Source: Ascochyta rabiei
Lineage: Eukaryota > Ascomycota > Dothideomycetes > Pleosporales > Didymellaceae
Direction of reading: 5' to 3'
DNA: 64,000 bases
Assembly (NCBI RefSeq): GCF_004011695.2
Contig: NC_082412.1
Location: forward strand, 124,001 to 188,000
Below, one piece after another: positions 23,435 through 35,082 of the stretch (its first letter is position 1; every line of letters starts with the position of its first letter). The notes below the pieces were generated by a model that was not told where the DNA came from, searched no databases, and was given only the letters and a program-made list of their open reading frames with translations. The position numbers and the translations under genes are program-made.

Positions 23435-26400
23435 TTTATATCTCTTCTTCTAGGAGAATAGCTAGCACTTGTACTATGTTAGCTAGCTCCTAGAATAACC
23501 CCCTAGACAAATCTGTCCCCTTAACCCTTTAGGAATTTATAGCCTAGATGTTGTAGTTTATAACAAACTTATAGTAAGCCTTATCTACTGCTAATAAGTA
23601 TATAGTATTACTTAAACGTAATAAATCTAATATACGCGCGTTTATAGAGTCTCTAGCATAAACAGCTAATACCTATACTAGACCTGCGTCTATAGTCCTA
23701 TTATCCTCCTTAGGAGCAACGCTGTACCTATTAATGTCTACCCTAGCCCCTAACCTACCTTATAAAGCGCTGTTTTTAGCGTCTGCTCTAGGCCTAAATA
23801 CCTCTATACAGACGTCTGCAGCCTATAGGAAACCTCTTCCTATAGGCAAGGCCTTTACTAGAGACAAATCCTTATTTAAGGTGTAGTAGGTTATAATAGA
23901 ATATAAGCTATAGGCAGACATATTCTTTATTAGTAGGCTACAGGACATGCTTACCTTTATATAGTCCTAGCTTAGTGCGTCTGTATAACAAGATATAGCT
24001 CTATTCTATAAGATTAGGGGTACCTAAGGTGTGTAGAGCCTAGAGGACTTTCTAGCATACCTAGAATTCTGCTACAGCAACAACTACAGCTAGGAACAGG
24101 CCTAGGCAAAACTGGAAAGCGTCTGTTAAGGTCCTAACAAGTTGTTCTTAGACTTTTTTATCTAGTTTAAGCAGCTACTAGTGCAAAGTAGCAGCCTCTA
24201 CTAGGATAGAGAACAGTGCCTATTAAAGCTCTGCTAGGCCCTAAATGTAAACATCTGTAATATAGTAATAAACTAAGAAGTAACTTATATAGATTATAAC
24301 ACAGCTATTATAGAGTATAAGTCTATTACTGTAGACGTTAAGACTATAGTAATAGAAAACTAGCTGTACTATATCTCTACCTAGGCGCTGCCTAAGTATA
24401 ACAGGGACAGTAACGTTAAGATAACAGTTATGTCTGCAGTTTGCACTAGCAGCAGTGCTAAGCGTAGGGGTTAGAAGTAGTCTGCTCCTAACTAGGCTAC
24501 GTAGGTTCCTAATAAGGTATTTTAGCAACACTAGGAGGCTAACCTGTGTACCTGTTGCGGCGAAAAGGGATACATTTGCTAGGATTACGCTAACACAGTA
24601 GTAACTACAGTATAGGCAGTAATAATCTTAGGTAAGAAAGAGGCTAGTTTATATAGGGGAAACTAGCTACTCCTAATATAAGTCTAAGTTAGGAGCGCTG
24701 TAGTAGCATATTAGCAGAGGAGACTACTAGTACAGGAGCATTACAGGCTGCTAGAGGAGCTATTACAGACTCTATAGATAAGCCCCTATTCTATATTCTG
24801 TTATTTATTAATAGGGCAATTTAGGCTAATATACTAGTAGACTTAGGGTGTAAATACTTTAGCGTAGTAAGCAATAACTTTGCTGCATGCTTAGGAGGAG
24901 ACTTTATTAAGGTGCTACTATAACGCTTAGTATAAGTAGTAGGCACTAGTAGGAAGTCTATAATCTCCTATTTAGTCCTGTTTAGGTACAACTTAGACAG
25001 GTAGCACTTGCAAGCTGTAGCCTACGTAGTGCTAGGTCTAAGCTAGGATATTATTTTACGGAAGCCCTAGCTCTAATAAGAGGGCGTAGTATTAGACGCA
25101 GAAAAGGGCACACTAAGGATACAACAGGTAGGGAACCTTGTAGTCTATAAGTCCTTATAGTATACAGTAAACATTTACGTAGCTCTTCTATTAGTAACTA
25201 AGTTTAATAAAACCCTAGCTAATAGGCTCTAAAAGCGCCTACCTAGGGACTAGTTTGTCTCTATAAGCCTCTACAACATTACTAAAATCCTCTTAGTTTA
25301 ATCCCTAGGAGCGTAAGGGACAGCAGAGGAGGTAGACCCTCTTCCCTCTAAGTTAGTCTAGTTTTAGGACCTATTTAATAAGAGTAAGGCCTCTAGCCTT
25401 CCCCTATATAAGGGCTGGATAGATTACTATATACAGTTACAACGCAACTAGTCTAGAAAGGAGGAGCCTCTACCCTAGGGCCCTCTGTACAACATGCTAA
25501 GGGACTAGCTACTTAAGCTATAGAAACAGGTGTTAGCACTAATAGACAAGGGATAGATCTACGCCTCTCCTTCCCTAGTAGGGGCCCTAGTCCTGCTAGT
25601 TAAAAAGTCCTCTAGCAGGTAGCGTATGTGCGTAGACTATTACGCACTTAATAGTATTATAATTGCTAACTAGTACCTACTTCCTCTTATTAAGGAGACG
25701 TTGCGTACACTAGGGGGTACCTGCTAGTTCTCTAAGGTTAATATTTATTTAGTATTTTACTAGACTTGTGTTATAGAAGGAGATAAGCACCTTACTACGT
25801 TCTGTACCTATTTTAGGCTCTTTAAGTAGCTAGTCTGCCTATTTAGCCTAGCTAGAGCACTAGCGTCCTTCTAGCGTTACATTAACAGCACGCTTTAGGA
25901 GATATTAGGTAACTATGCTACTGCGTACCTAGATAATGTTCTTATTTACAGTAGCAGGTCTAGGACAGACTACTTAGGGAAGGTTAGTAGAGTCCATACG
26001 CTCCTACGCAATGTAGGGCTGTATTTAGATCCTAAGAAGTGCGTATTTGCAATAAAAGAAGTACACTACTTAGGATATATTATAAAAGCTAGAAAGGACA
26101 TTTGTCCTAATCCTAAGAAGGTTAAGGCTATCTATAATTAGGAAGCCCTATAGTCTTTACGCAGGGTCTACAGTTTCCTAGGGTTTACTAACTTCTACTA
26201 GGACTTTATCCTAGCCTTCTCTAATATTACTGCCCTACTTAATTAACTTATAGGGAAGGATATCCTGTTTAGGTAGGGGTAGGAGGAGGACGCAGCGTTC
26301 TACTAGCTAAAGAATGCATTTATAACAGAACTAGTCCTAGCCTAGTAGGATCCTAAGCAAGAAACACTATTAGAGGCAGACTACTCTAGTAAGGGGCTAG

Positions 26401-28753
26401 GTAGTTGCCTTTCTTAATAATATAGGAAGGTGCTTTGCCTAGTAGCGTATTACTCTGCTATACTTATAATAGAATAACAGAACTACACTATCTATAATAA
26501 GGAGTTAACTACTGTTATAAAGTGCCTAGGGGTCTAGGCAGCTGAATTAGGGTCTATTGCTAGGCTTTTTACTATCCTAACTAACTACAAGAACCTCTAG
26601 TACTTTACTACAGCGCGCAGGCTAAGTAAGAGGCAGCACTAATAGGCAGAGGAGCTGTTAAAGTTCTGTTTCTACCTTCGCTCCCGCCTAGGGCGCCTAG
26701 CAGCCTAACTAGATGCGCTAAGCTGCTAGGAACAGGACTATAATAGGAGGTTAGGGGGGGTCTATAGGATAATAACTCTAGTTTTAGTATTAGTAATTAG
26801 TATACTAGGCCCTAGTACCCCTCTACTTTTTATTAACGCGTATATGTAATTACTATAGAATAAAGGTATTTAGTAGGACGTAGGGCATATAGCGCGCCTG
26901 TCTACTATCTATAATAGGGCCTGCTAGTTCCCTTCTAAGGCTAAGACTACTTAGTAAATTATAGATTGTACGCTTAGTGCTTATAGTACGCTGCTGTAGC
27001 GTAGGGTTACATAGGTTCTGTATTAGAAGCTACTTATAACTATAATAATCTAAAGGGCACACAAATCTAACCTAACAGGCTATCTAGGTGCTAACGCTAC
27101 ATTCTACATTATTAGACGCAACTTCTACTAGAAGGGGATATTACAGGATATTTAGCGTTATATCTGTAACTACTACTATTTTAGTGCACACATGTTACAG
27201 CGCCAATAGTAGGGCTTACTCTAGCTATTACCTATTACTAACTGTTTTTAGTCCTAGATTTTAATAGATTTTATAGTTAACCTCTCTTAGGCTAATAAGA
27301 TCGTACTACGCTGTCTCTTAGTTATTATAATTACCTCTCTAAGTATATGCAGCTTAAGGCGATAACTTCTATAACTACAGAATATTACGCTAAGGTCTTC
27401 TGCAACATATAGTAGTAGTTCTAAGGCTTTCCTAGCGCTATAATCTTAGACTGCAGCTTAGACTAGCTAGGACATTTTTAGACAACGCTGTGTAGCCTTA
27501 TAGGGGTAGACTAGCTACTCTCTACAGCCTATTACCCCTAGACAGACAGAGGGACAGAGTGTACTAACTAAGAGGTGCAGGTAGTCTTACAGGTTATAGT
27601 TAACTTTAAACAGGATAACTAGCCTAACTACCTTCTGTCCTACTAACTAGCTCTTAACAATTATAATTCTTTAGTTACTAGGGTTAGTTCTAACCTACTC
27701 CTCTACAGCTATAATATAGACCTCCTATAGACAACAGTACTTCTAACTATTAGCTAGAACACACTACAGGGACAGGTAGTCTATTTCCTAGACTACCTCT
27801 AGTAGGGTATAGAGCTTGCTTAGGCAGCTATAGCATAGGTATAACAACGCACCTAAGAAATAATAGACTATAGCTGTAGGCCTATAGAGCAGTACTACAT
27901 AGGAGATAGGGTGTAGTTCTCCCTCTACAACATAAAAACTAACAGGCTAAGCTAGAAGCTTAACTAGTTACAAGCCTAGTACATAGTAGTTGCAGTCCCT
28001 ACCCCTCTAACTGTTACCCTAGATTTACTAGGCAACCTCTATAAGATAGTGCATATAGACCTGCTAGAATATACAGCCTCTAACCTACTGCTAACACAGC
28101 GCCTACAGGAAAGTAGACTAGGTCTACTAGTTATCCTAGAGGAGGACAATCTAACCCTGGCTAAATAGAAGGTAGAGGTAATCCTAAAAAAGAAGAAGGC
28201 CTGCAGACAGAACAAGTTACCGGTCCTAGTTAAATAGAAAGGATACACAAAGCTAACGTAGAAGCCTCTAGACGCATTACAGGATATAATAGCCTAGAAG
28301 GCCTTTATAGCAGCATACACAAAACATAAGAGGTAAGTTAAGGTAAAAAGAACTTTTATTATTTTATAATAACCTCTAAAGGGTCCTATTAGGAGATACT
28401 GTGCTAGGCCTAGTGCCTAGCACAGAAGAGCTTAGGACCCCTACAGTAACAGGACAACACTGCCTCTTACACTCTACTAGCTACTAACACAGTAACTTAG
28501 TTCTTAAAAGATAGTCTTATTAGACAGGGAACAGCAGGTAGCAGCAGCTGCGTCTAGGGCCTAATTACGCGCTATGCAGCAGCAGTAGTCCTGCTTATAG
28601 TTGTCCTCTTCCTTATCCTCCTCCTTGTTACTAACAGTAATACTGCAGGCCTGTTGCGACTAGGATAAGGAGCAAGAGGTAGGCGCTGCAGTGCCACAAT
28701 ATAGAGTGCGCAGCTCTAATAGGGAGGGTAAGCAGCAGCAGCAGAGGGGTAAG
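23435..28753 (+). mobile_element. Ty3/gypsy chromovirus B internal region (gag-pol, RIP-degraded)
   Basis: Plus-strand coding texture, unrelated in detail to A or C. Gag ends in a zinc knuckle (CTCCGEKGYIC, near 24555). Protease is followed by reverse transcriptase (LVKKSSSRQRMCVDYYALN near 25600; catalytic box TAYLDNVLIYS near 25925; HYLGYIIKA), RNase H (LEADYSSKGLG), integrase, and a C-terminal chromodomain (EVILKKKKACRQNKLPVLVK, about 28170-28330). Chromodomains steer integration to marked heterochromatin, which fits its place in a repeat island. A purine-rich tract (GCAGAGGGGTAAG) precedes the right LTR. Many TAG/TAA codons make it inactive. Confidence 0.87.
28399..28425 (+). other. Perfect 11-bp stem with 5-nt loop, chromovirus B 3' region
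   Basis: CTGTGCTAGGC and GCCTAGCACAG flank the loop CTAGT about 60 bp after the chromodomain frame ends. It could form a hairpin in the element's 3' RNA. Both arms pair perfectly despite the RIP damage around them. Confidence 0.7.
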
Positions 28754-28908
28754 TGTTATGGACTGGCCTTAGGGTAGGATGCAATAAGGGTCGATATGGT
28801 ATTGTATCTCTTATAGAGGTAACACGTTACGTGTCCTTCTAATATGTCTGTAGGGCACGTGACCATCCTGTCTTGCTTAAGGCTTAGACAAGGTCTAAGC
28901 CTATAACA
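28754..28908 (+). repeat. 155-bp 3' LTR of chromovirus B
   Basis: It begins TGTTATGGACTGGCC and ends CTATAACA, directly after a purine-rich tract, so this is the correctly oriented LTR. It is followed by TACCT. The same pentamer occurs at 23273-23277, two bases left of the opposite repeat. Confidence 0.85.
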
Positions 28909-30649
28909 TACCTCCTTTCCCTGTCTCCCCTAGGCTGTATGTACTTTTGTTAGGTCCTTTTTGTGTTTAGCGTAGCGCAGGGGATGCTAGTGGCAGGTGA
29001 ACCCTAGGGCTGGTTGTAGTTGCGCAAGGGTCTAGCTCTTAGTAGTTAGCCGCTTGTCTAGTCTGTAGTTTACCTGGGGTGGTCCCTGCACGCACCTAGG
29101 TTGTTTTTGTTTTGCCTAGCGCACCTGCCTAAGTTAGACACTATACCACTCCACACTCCTACCTAACCTACCTGTAACATGCCTACCTAATTTTTTGTAC
29201 GCGCTTACGCCCCACCTACTATGTCTGTTGTTGCCTCTAGTTATAGCTATTAGGCCACTAGCTAAGGAGCTAGTGGTCCCCCTAGAGGGGGCGGTTGTAG
29301 TCTGCTACAGTCCCTCCCCTCTGCCTACAACGTACCCCTAGTATGTCTTATCTATAGTTTCTAATTTAGTTATAGGGCCTAACTGTGTATGTAGAAAGCT
29401 TACCGCTGTTGTATAGGCGACTACAAAGTTAAGGGCAACTTAGATAACAAGGACCTAGTCTCTGTCTCTACCAGCGCTATCCTGTGCTGCCCCTGCTGCC
29501 TCCTTACTATCCTTACTAGTTAGTCTTGTAAGTGCCTACGTCTGTTACAGGTCTGCTTACTTGCTAATTTCTTCTACAGCTAACTGCGTTCTAGGCGCTA
29601 GTAAGACCTATTGTACCTGCGCTAAGCGTAAGCGCGTCTGTGTTTATAATAATAACCTCTTTACTGTAAACGCTAAGCTCTACTGTGCCTAGTGTAATTT
29701 TAAGCAGTACATTAACGTACAGGTTCCTGTTCTAGCCCCTTATTCCTAACTAATAGTAGCTAAGGCGTTAGCCTGCGCTGGTGACGCCTATGTTAAGACG
29801 CCTAGCACCTAGGGTGTAGGCAGGAATAAGGCTAACTAGGGGCGTTGGCCTGTGTTCTACTGTGAGTTACCCCCTTGTTGCTGCTGTAGGTGTTCCTTTC
29901 TAACGTAACATTTTTACTAGGCGCCTACTATAAGCACTAGCAGGTGTACAAGGCTGCGCTTAACCTAGCCCTAGCTAACCCTACGCTGGCAAAGTGGTTA
30001 ACCTCCGCTTGCGCCGCCTATTCCCCTACTAAGCCTAGTACTTAGGTTGCTCTGCCTGCCACGCTGTTGTCTAGGCATTGTGGCAGCAACTAACTAGACG
30101 CCTACCTCTAACAGTTTGTAGCTGCTGTATAGTTAGCCTTCTAGTTCTAGACTAAGCGTATAAACCGTATAGAGGCAGTCTAGGCCTACACTACTATAAG
30201 AATTTCTGTCTGTGTTAGGTGCGTAGCTAACTAGATCTAAAGGACGCTATTAACTAAGTTAAGTGCCTGCTTACTACGCCCTGCCGCCGCCTAGAGTACG
30301 CCCTATTATCCCGCTTGTCCTACTGCTACTGCTCTAACTCCCCTAATAAGCGCTGCTTGTCTGTCTGCTAGCTCTGCTTGCCATTTTGCTGTTGCTGCTC
30401 TCCCTCCCCTGCAGAGTCGCCTACGCCCCTGCGCCAGCGCTGCTCTCCCTCCCTTGCAAGGTCCCCTGCGCCCCCTTACTATTGCTGCTTCCCCTCCCCT
30501 ATAGAGCCGCGCGCGCCTACCTACTGTTACTGCTTACTTTCCCCTATAGAGCTACGCACGCCTAACTGCAACTTTAAGGAAATATTACAGTTAACACGTA
30601 GCAGCACTATTAAGGCAGATATAGAGGGTAGCAATAACAACTACAAGGT
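28909..30649. other. Unrecognised degraded segment, Cys/Pro/Ser-rich in translation
   Basis: RIP-type texture is present, but no transposon domain is recognised. On the plus strand about 29,590-29,720 translates to a Cys cluster (CTCAKRKRVC, then YCAQC if TAG is read as Gln) that recalls short zinc clusters. About 30,378-30,560 is a repetitive Pro/Ser/Cys run (MPFCCCCSPSPAESPTP) built on imperfect repeats of about 60 bp, read straight into the Fot1 fragment F3. This could be a decayed gag-like or fungal repetitive ORF. I assign no function. Confidence 0.4.
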
Positions 30650-31142
30650 TAACTGCTTACCAACTTCAATAGTTAAGGCCTTTAAAAAGCTTGCTAAAGG
30701 CGCAGCTATAGTAGCGCACAAGCTGGTGTTGGCTTAAAGGGAGATTACTAGGCTTCGAGCAGCAAATAAGGCTGCTACGCGACGTAGATCGCATAAAAGA
30801 AAGCAGTTACAGCAGGAGGGAGTCCTAACAGCTAAGGAAGGCCTTTAATTAACTACTCTAACTGAGTTTGGGGCGCGTGGTGATGGTAAGAAGGCAAGGA
30901 AGCAAGTACGTGTTAAAGGAGGTAAGGTAACCCAAAGACGCTGTAAAAAGTGCCACAACGTAGGGCATAACTCGCGCACGTGTAAAAAGCCTAAAGAAGG
31001 TGTTACTAAATAATATTATATACTGTACTACTATAAACAATACCAATGTGGGCCAATGCAAGCCATAATAGGGTAGAATGTTGGTGTGGTCTTGGCAGAG
31101 TGGCCGACTCGCCTGTGTGGCCGACTCACCCGTTAAATACGT
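30650..31142 (+). mobile_element. F3: 5'-truncated Fot1-type transposon fragment
   Basis: Only the last third of the transposase is present, in opposite orientation to F1, F2 and F4: AIVAHKLVLA, the Arg/Lys-rich region, and the zinc knuckle CKKCHNVGHNSRTC, with the stop TAA at 31011-31013. The right TIR is complete and ends at 31142, followed by TA (31143-31144). The left end is missing. An open frame of 119 codons (30378-30737) fuses the upstream Pro/Cys-rich segment to the start of this fragment. Its right end lies inside the C-terminus of F4. Confidence 0.8.
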
Positions 31143-31144
31143 TA

Positions 31145-32860
31145 CCTCTTTCTGACACGTTCGCGCGTTGTGTCCTGTCTGATTGCACTGTCTACAGCGT
31201 CTTTGGGAGGGCTCACCTCCTTCAGCGCGCACCTGCTTCTTTGCCTTCTTCCCATCACTACGCGCCCCAAACTCCTTCAGAGTTGTTAATTGCAGGCCAT
31301 CCTTAACTGTTAGGGTCCCTTCTGCCTAAACTTGCTTTCTTTTGTGTAATTTTTGTTGTGTGGCTGCCTTATTAGCAGCTTAAAGCTAAGTAATCTCCTG
31401 TTGCGCCAACACTAGCTTATGCGCAATTATTGCTGCCCCTTTTGCTACCTTCTTAAACGCCTTAACTATAGAGGTAGGCGAACTATCTATATGCCTCTGA
31501 ATCCTTGTCTTTACAAGCATTGATTGCAACCTAAGTTTAAGGGTGTTGCTTGGGGTTTGCGACTGCCAGAGCTCGTTGTTAACAGGTAGTGGTGGTGATA
31601 GAGTGCGCAACTTTACATCAAGGGCTATTATAACCCAGTCTAGGTCAAATAGGACTAATCTAGCACCTCAGAACCCTCTCTAGATGTTCTTAGAAGTAAT
31701 TGTAGCATTTTAGGCGCGTATAAAGCATGGCAGGAACTCTGTCTTTATAATGTAGTTAATCTAGTTACGTATAAGTATTTTGGCTTAGCGCCTATATACC
31801 TTCTTTAAAGCAGCAAAATAACCTATATTAAGGGGCTGTGTAAGGTGTAATAAGTAAGAAGGCAAACAGAGAGCAATAATCTTGTTATCCTTGCAGTATT
31901 GCTGGAATTTAAGAGAGTTGTGGCTCTTATAACTATTAATAATAAGCAAATGGTAGGTGCTAATAGTACGCTCCTTTGTATGCCTGTTAAAGTGCTTTAA
32001 CCAGTCAAGACCAAGCTTGTTGGTAGTCCAGCCGTTATTAGAGACTCTAATAACCCAGTCGTAAGGCAGATCCTCTTCTTTGTACCAGGCAGAGAGGTAG
32101 TAGTAGGCTTTAAAGATAAGGAAGGCCAGAATGGCCTATCCTTTGGCATTGATGCTTACTATAGCCGTAGCCCACTCTTGGTTGCCTGGCTAGATAGCCT
32201 TTGGCCGACCCTGTCGTTCTAAAGCTGTAACAACTGCTCCTAGGGAGATCTGGCCTATTATGAAGCCTGTCTTGTTAAAGTTGTACGTGTCTTTATCCTA
32301 GATGCTATACTTAGCTTTAATATTAGCTACTAGGCCAAACCAGCCCTGTAGAACCTTAGAATCCTTACAGAGGGCTCTCTTATAGTCGTACTTGCGATTA
32401 AACTTGACTTTAAGCTCTAGGTGTTGCTTAACAAACGTACTAGGCCAGTTTACGCCAATAGGGCCTAGATTGCGCTTAGCGCGCAAAGAATTGGCTATAG
32501 TAGCTATATCTAAAAGCTAAGAAGAAAATCCTTACACATCTAGCTTAAGAACATGCTTAATAATTACCTCCTTCTTATTGTTGTCTAGCTTCTGTAAGTT
32601 AGCTATAGAATCTGCGCGTAAAAGTCGTCCTGTGTGTTGGTCGCTTAGTGTCTTTTAAGGGACCCTGTAGATAGCTGCAGCGCGTCGCTAAGAGAGATTT
32701 GCGTCTTGTTTAAGAGCCTGGAGCGCAAGCTGTATCTAAGCTTCCTTTAACGCGTCTAAATGGTGTTGTTAAGAAGACATTGGTGTAGGAGGAGAAGTTT
32801 GGTGGGGGCTTGGCAAAAGTGAGCGGCTCGCCTGTTGAGCGGCTCGCCCGTGGGGTACGT
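31145..32860 (-). mobile_element. F4: divergent Fot1/pogo transposon, left end lost to F3
   Basis: A related but distinct family. The right TIR read inward is ACGTACCCCACGGGCGAG, with boxes GGCGAGCCGCTCA spaced 16 bp, then CCCACCAAACTTC. TA follows at 32861-32862. The transposase lies on the minus strand from an ATG at 32780, with fewer stop codons than F1 and F2. Open pieces remain at 32298-32486 (NLGPIGVNWPSTFV...KVKFNRKYDYKRALC) and 31386-31610. The frame ends in the zinc knuckle CRQCNQTGHNARTC, where F3 begins. The missing left TIR is not found beyond F3. Confidence 0.82.
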
Positions 32861-32862
32861 TA

Positions 32863-33340
32863 ACGTCCTCTAATAATTTTAGAAATCTAAGGGCATTATG
32901 CTAAAAAGGAATCTAAAAGAAAAGACCTATAGGGGTTAAGGTCGACCCCTAAAGAAGAAGGGGAAGGAGAAAAGGTAATAAGAGTATCCTAAGGAGACAA
33001 CGTACTTTTACTAGTTTTCCTATAGGGTTTTTAGGGTGTTTAACAGCATTATTCTCTAGGATTAACTTAGCTAAGCTTATAAGCATCTCTTAGGACCTAT
33101 TATTGCCTATTATAGACTATAAGAGCCTATTACAAAATACAAATAGCTTAACCTAAGGGCATAAAATTTATTACATTACAGAAAGGAAACACAAAATATA
33201 AAAGCAAGTACTCTATTAAATTAAGCCTAAGGCTTAGGTATATCTATGATTTCTAAGGGAAACCTAACTATAGAAATTATTTAGGGTTATGTTATTGTAT
33301 AAGCTATAATAGCCTATTAGGGCCTATTATAACGTGTTCT
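32863..33340. other. AT-rich gene-free segment with repeated CCTATTAT motifs
   Basis: RIP-like sequence without coding signal. It contains several copies of a short palindromic tract (CCTATTAT/ATAATAGG) at about 33096, 33106, 33126, 33304 and 33313-33332, the same tract found in the introns of the neighbouring decayed gene. Confidence 0.5.
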
Positions 33341-33348
33341 TACTACCT

Positions 33349-34500
33349 TTAAGTGCTGTTATAGCAGTCTAGCTTCTTCTAGAGCGCCTTAATCTTCTTC
33401 GTCACAGCACCCTTCTTTAAGCTAGTGGCAGAATCCTTCTCTACCTCTAGAACAGCTATCTCTGTAACTATAGCCTTGCCTTTTTTCTTATAATTAGAAA
33501 CAGGGTTAGCAACGTAATTACAAACCTTAACCTATAATAAGTTAGTATAGCCTATTTAGAAACAGAATTAGTATACATACCCGCTTACAAGGGGAATTAG
33601 TTTCCTTAGTAACCCTGTTAGCTACAGCAACCTTAAGACTGCGCTTGCTAGCCTTAGCACAGGCTAAAACTGACTTCTTAGTGCGCTAGCGCTGGTCTGG
33701 GCAGAAATTAGAGTAAGGATCCTTATCCTCTGCAATAGCGCCACTGTGCAGGTAGAGGTAAGAAGCGTAGGGAATGTACGTGCTACTAAACGTGTTAGAA
33801 TAACCTATAATAGACTAAAACTACTTAAAAAGACAACTTACTAGCTGTAATCCTTAAAAATAGGCTAATAGAGCTCTATAAGCTTAAATTTAGCTAACTT
33901 CTTCTCTAATATAGTTAGCGGGCGCTACTAGTGCTTACTATTAACTATGTCCTGGTCAGATTCCTAGATGCTAAACTCTAACTCCTAGAGAATCTTGCAA
34001 ATCTTAGGCAGCTCTGTCTTATTCTTAGGGTGAAGCTGCTAAGAGTTAGTATAACCTATAATAGGTGATAAACACCTAGAAGGGGGATACATACTGCAAT
34101 GCACTCCTAGTTAGCAGAGAAGCACTAGAAACAGCGCATAACCTGGTTAGACTTGCCTAATTCTATCTCTATAATCTAGGCAGAGAACATAGCAGCATTA
34201 GCAGGCATAACCTAGACATAAACGCAACTAACCTAGCTGCAATGCTTATGCTGTCCTGCGGTAAAGCTACAGATATACTAAACACACACCTAAAACAACT
34301 GCACGCTATTGTAAGCAAAATTGTTGCTAACTGCGTTTAGATCTATAGTAGGTAGGTAAGGTAGCAGTCTTAGTGTTAAAGATTGTGCTTGTAAAGTTGT
34401 TAGAGCCTAGAGGATCTAGTTAGCTGCCTGTAGAGTTATAACGACCCATAATAACCTATAAGGGGTTATCCTAGTTTAGTAAAGGAAATTCCGCCCTTAC
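33349..34500 (-). pseudogene. Decayed intron-containing gene, function unknown
   Basis: Read on the minus strand with TAG taken as ancestral Gln or Trp, exons join through recognisable introns: 34500-34428 (GTAAGG to CTACAG), about 34074-34038 (GTGTTT...TACTAAC...TTAG), about 33847-33792 (GTAAGT...TTCTAAC...TTAG), and about 33589-33527 (GTAAGC...TACTAAC...TTAAG). Exon fragments include a Cys-rich part (MRCF-CFSAN-ECIAVC), a basic helical part (LHPKNKTELPKICKIL, LTILEKKLAKFKLIELY), and a Lys-rich tail ending at TAA just after LDCYNST. I recognise no family. Each intron carries a CTATTATAGG-like tract near its 3' end. It is an unusual relic of a spliced gene inside a transposon island. Confidence 0.45.
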
Positions 34501-34845
34501 TAAAGAAAAGCACCAACTTACTAAAAAGTAGAGTGGAGTGTAGAAGTAATAGTCTAAAATAGGTAGTAACGTTAGGTATACCTAGGCAGGTAGCTAGTAG
34601 CGTATAGACCTACTTATTCCCTAGGTACCTACAAAAATTTAAGGTAAAGGTAGAGGTAAGAGTAAAGGTGAAGATAGAAATAAACGCAACCACTAGCAGG
34701 TTTAAGAAGATCCCCTCTGTCACCAGATAACCCCTCCCTAGTGCCTAGGACGCCTTGTGGCCTACAGTGGCCTATTATTACTGGCCTAGGCTTAGGTAAT
34801 TACAATATTAATTAATTAGGACAAACAATCCTAGAAGGGGGATAT
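34501..34845. other. Degraded sequence upstream of the far LTR, with polypurine tract
   Basis: No coding signal is recognised. It contains AGGTAGAGGTAAGAG-type purine stretches and ends in AGAAGGGGGATAT directly before the LTR, as expected of a polypurine primer that starts plus-strand synthesis. A similar CTAGAAGGGGGATAC lies at about 34076. Confidence 0.5.
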
Positions 34846-35082
34846 TGTTAGGTCCCTAGTCCCTAAGTGCTCTGCACTAAGACTAAAGACTAAAGGCCTA
34901 GTAAATGGAGCAGGGGTGGCGTATCTATATAACCTGGCCAGATTGCTCTAATTACTTAGGAGCGATTCGTCTATCTATAACCTGCAATTACACTCTCTAT
35001 CTTCAAGTGCTTAATAACGTGCCACCCCTCCCGAAAGGGATCTTAACACTCTGCTCCATTGCCTGCCTACAGCGACCTCACA
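34846..35082 (+). repeat. LTR (237 bp) closing the insertion in the LINE
   Basis: It begins TGTTAGGTCCC, ends GCGACCTCACA, and has a polypurine tract on its left and TTAAT on its right. Only the last ~35 bp match the LTR at 12592-12790; the U3 part is unrelated. It contains few TAG/CTA and much CpA, so it looks younger or less mutated than its surroundings. Confidence 0.8.

Noticed and set aside
28946..28957. Second copy of the LTR start TGTTAGGTCC
   Set aside because: Only about ten bases match the LTR at 34846; the following sequence is unrelated.
33281..34815. TTAGGG/CCCTAA-like words suggesting telomeric repeats
   Set aside because: They are isolated words created by RIP-biased composition; no tandem array is present.
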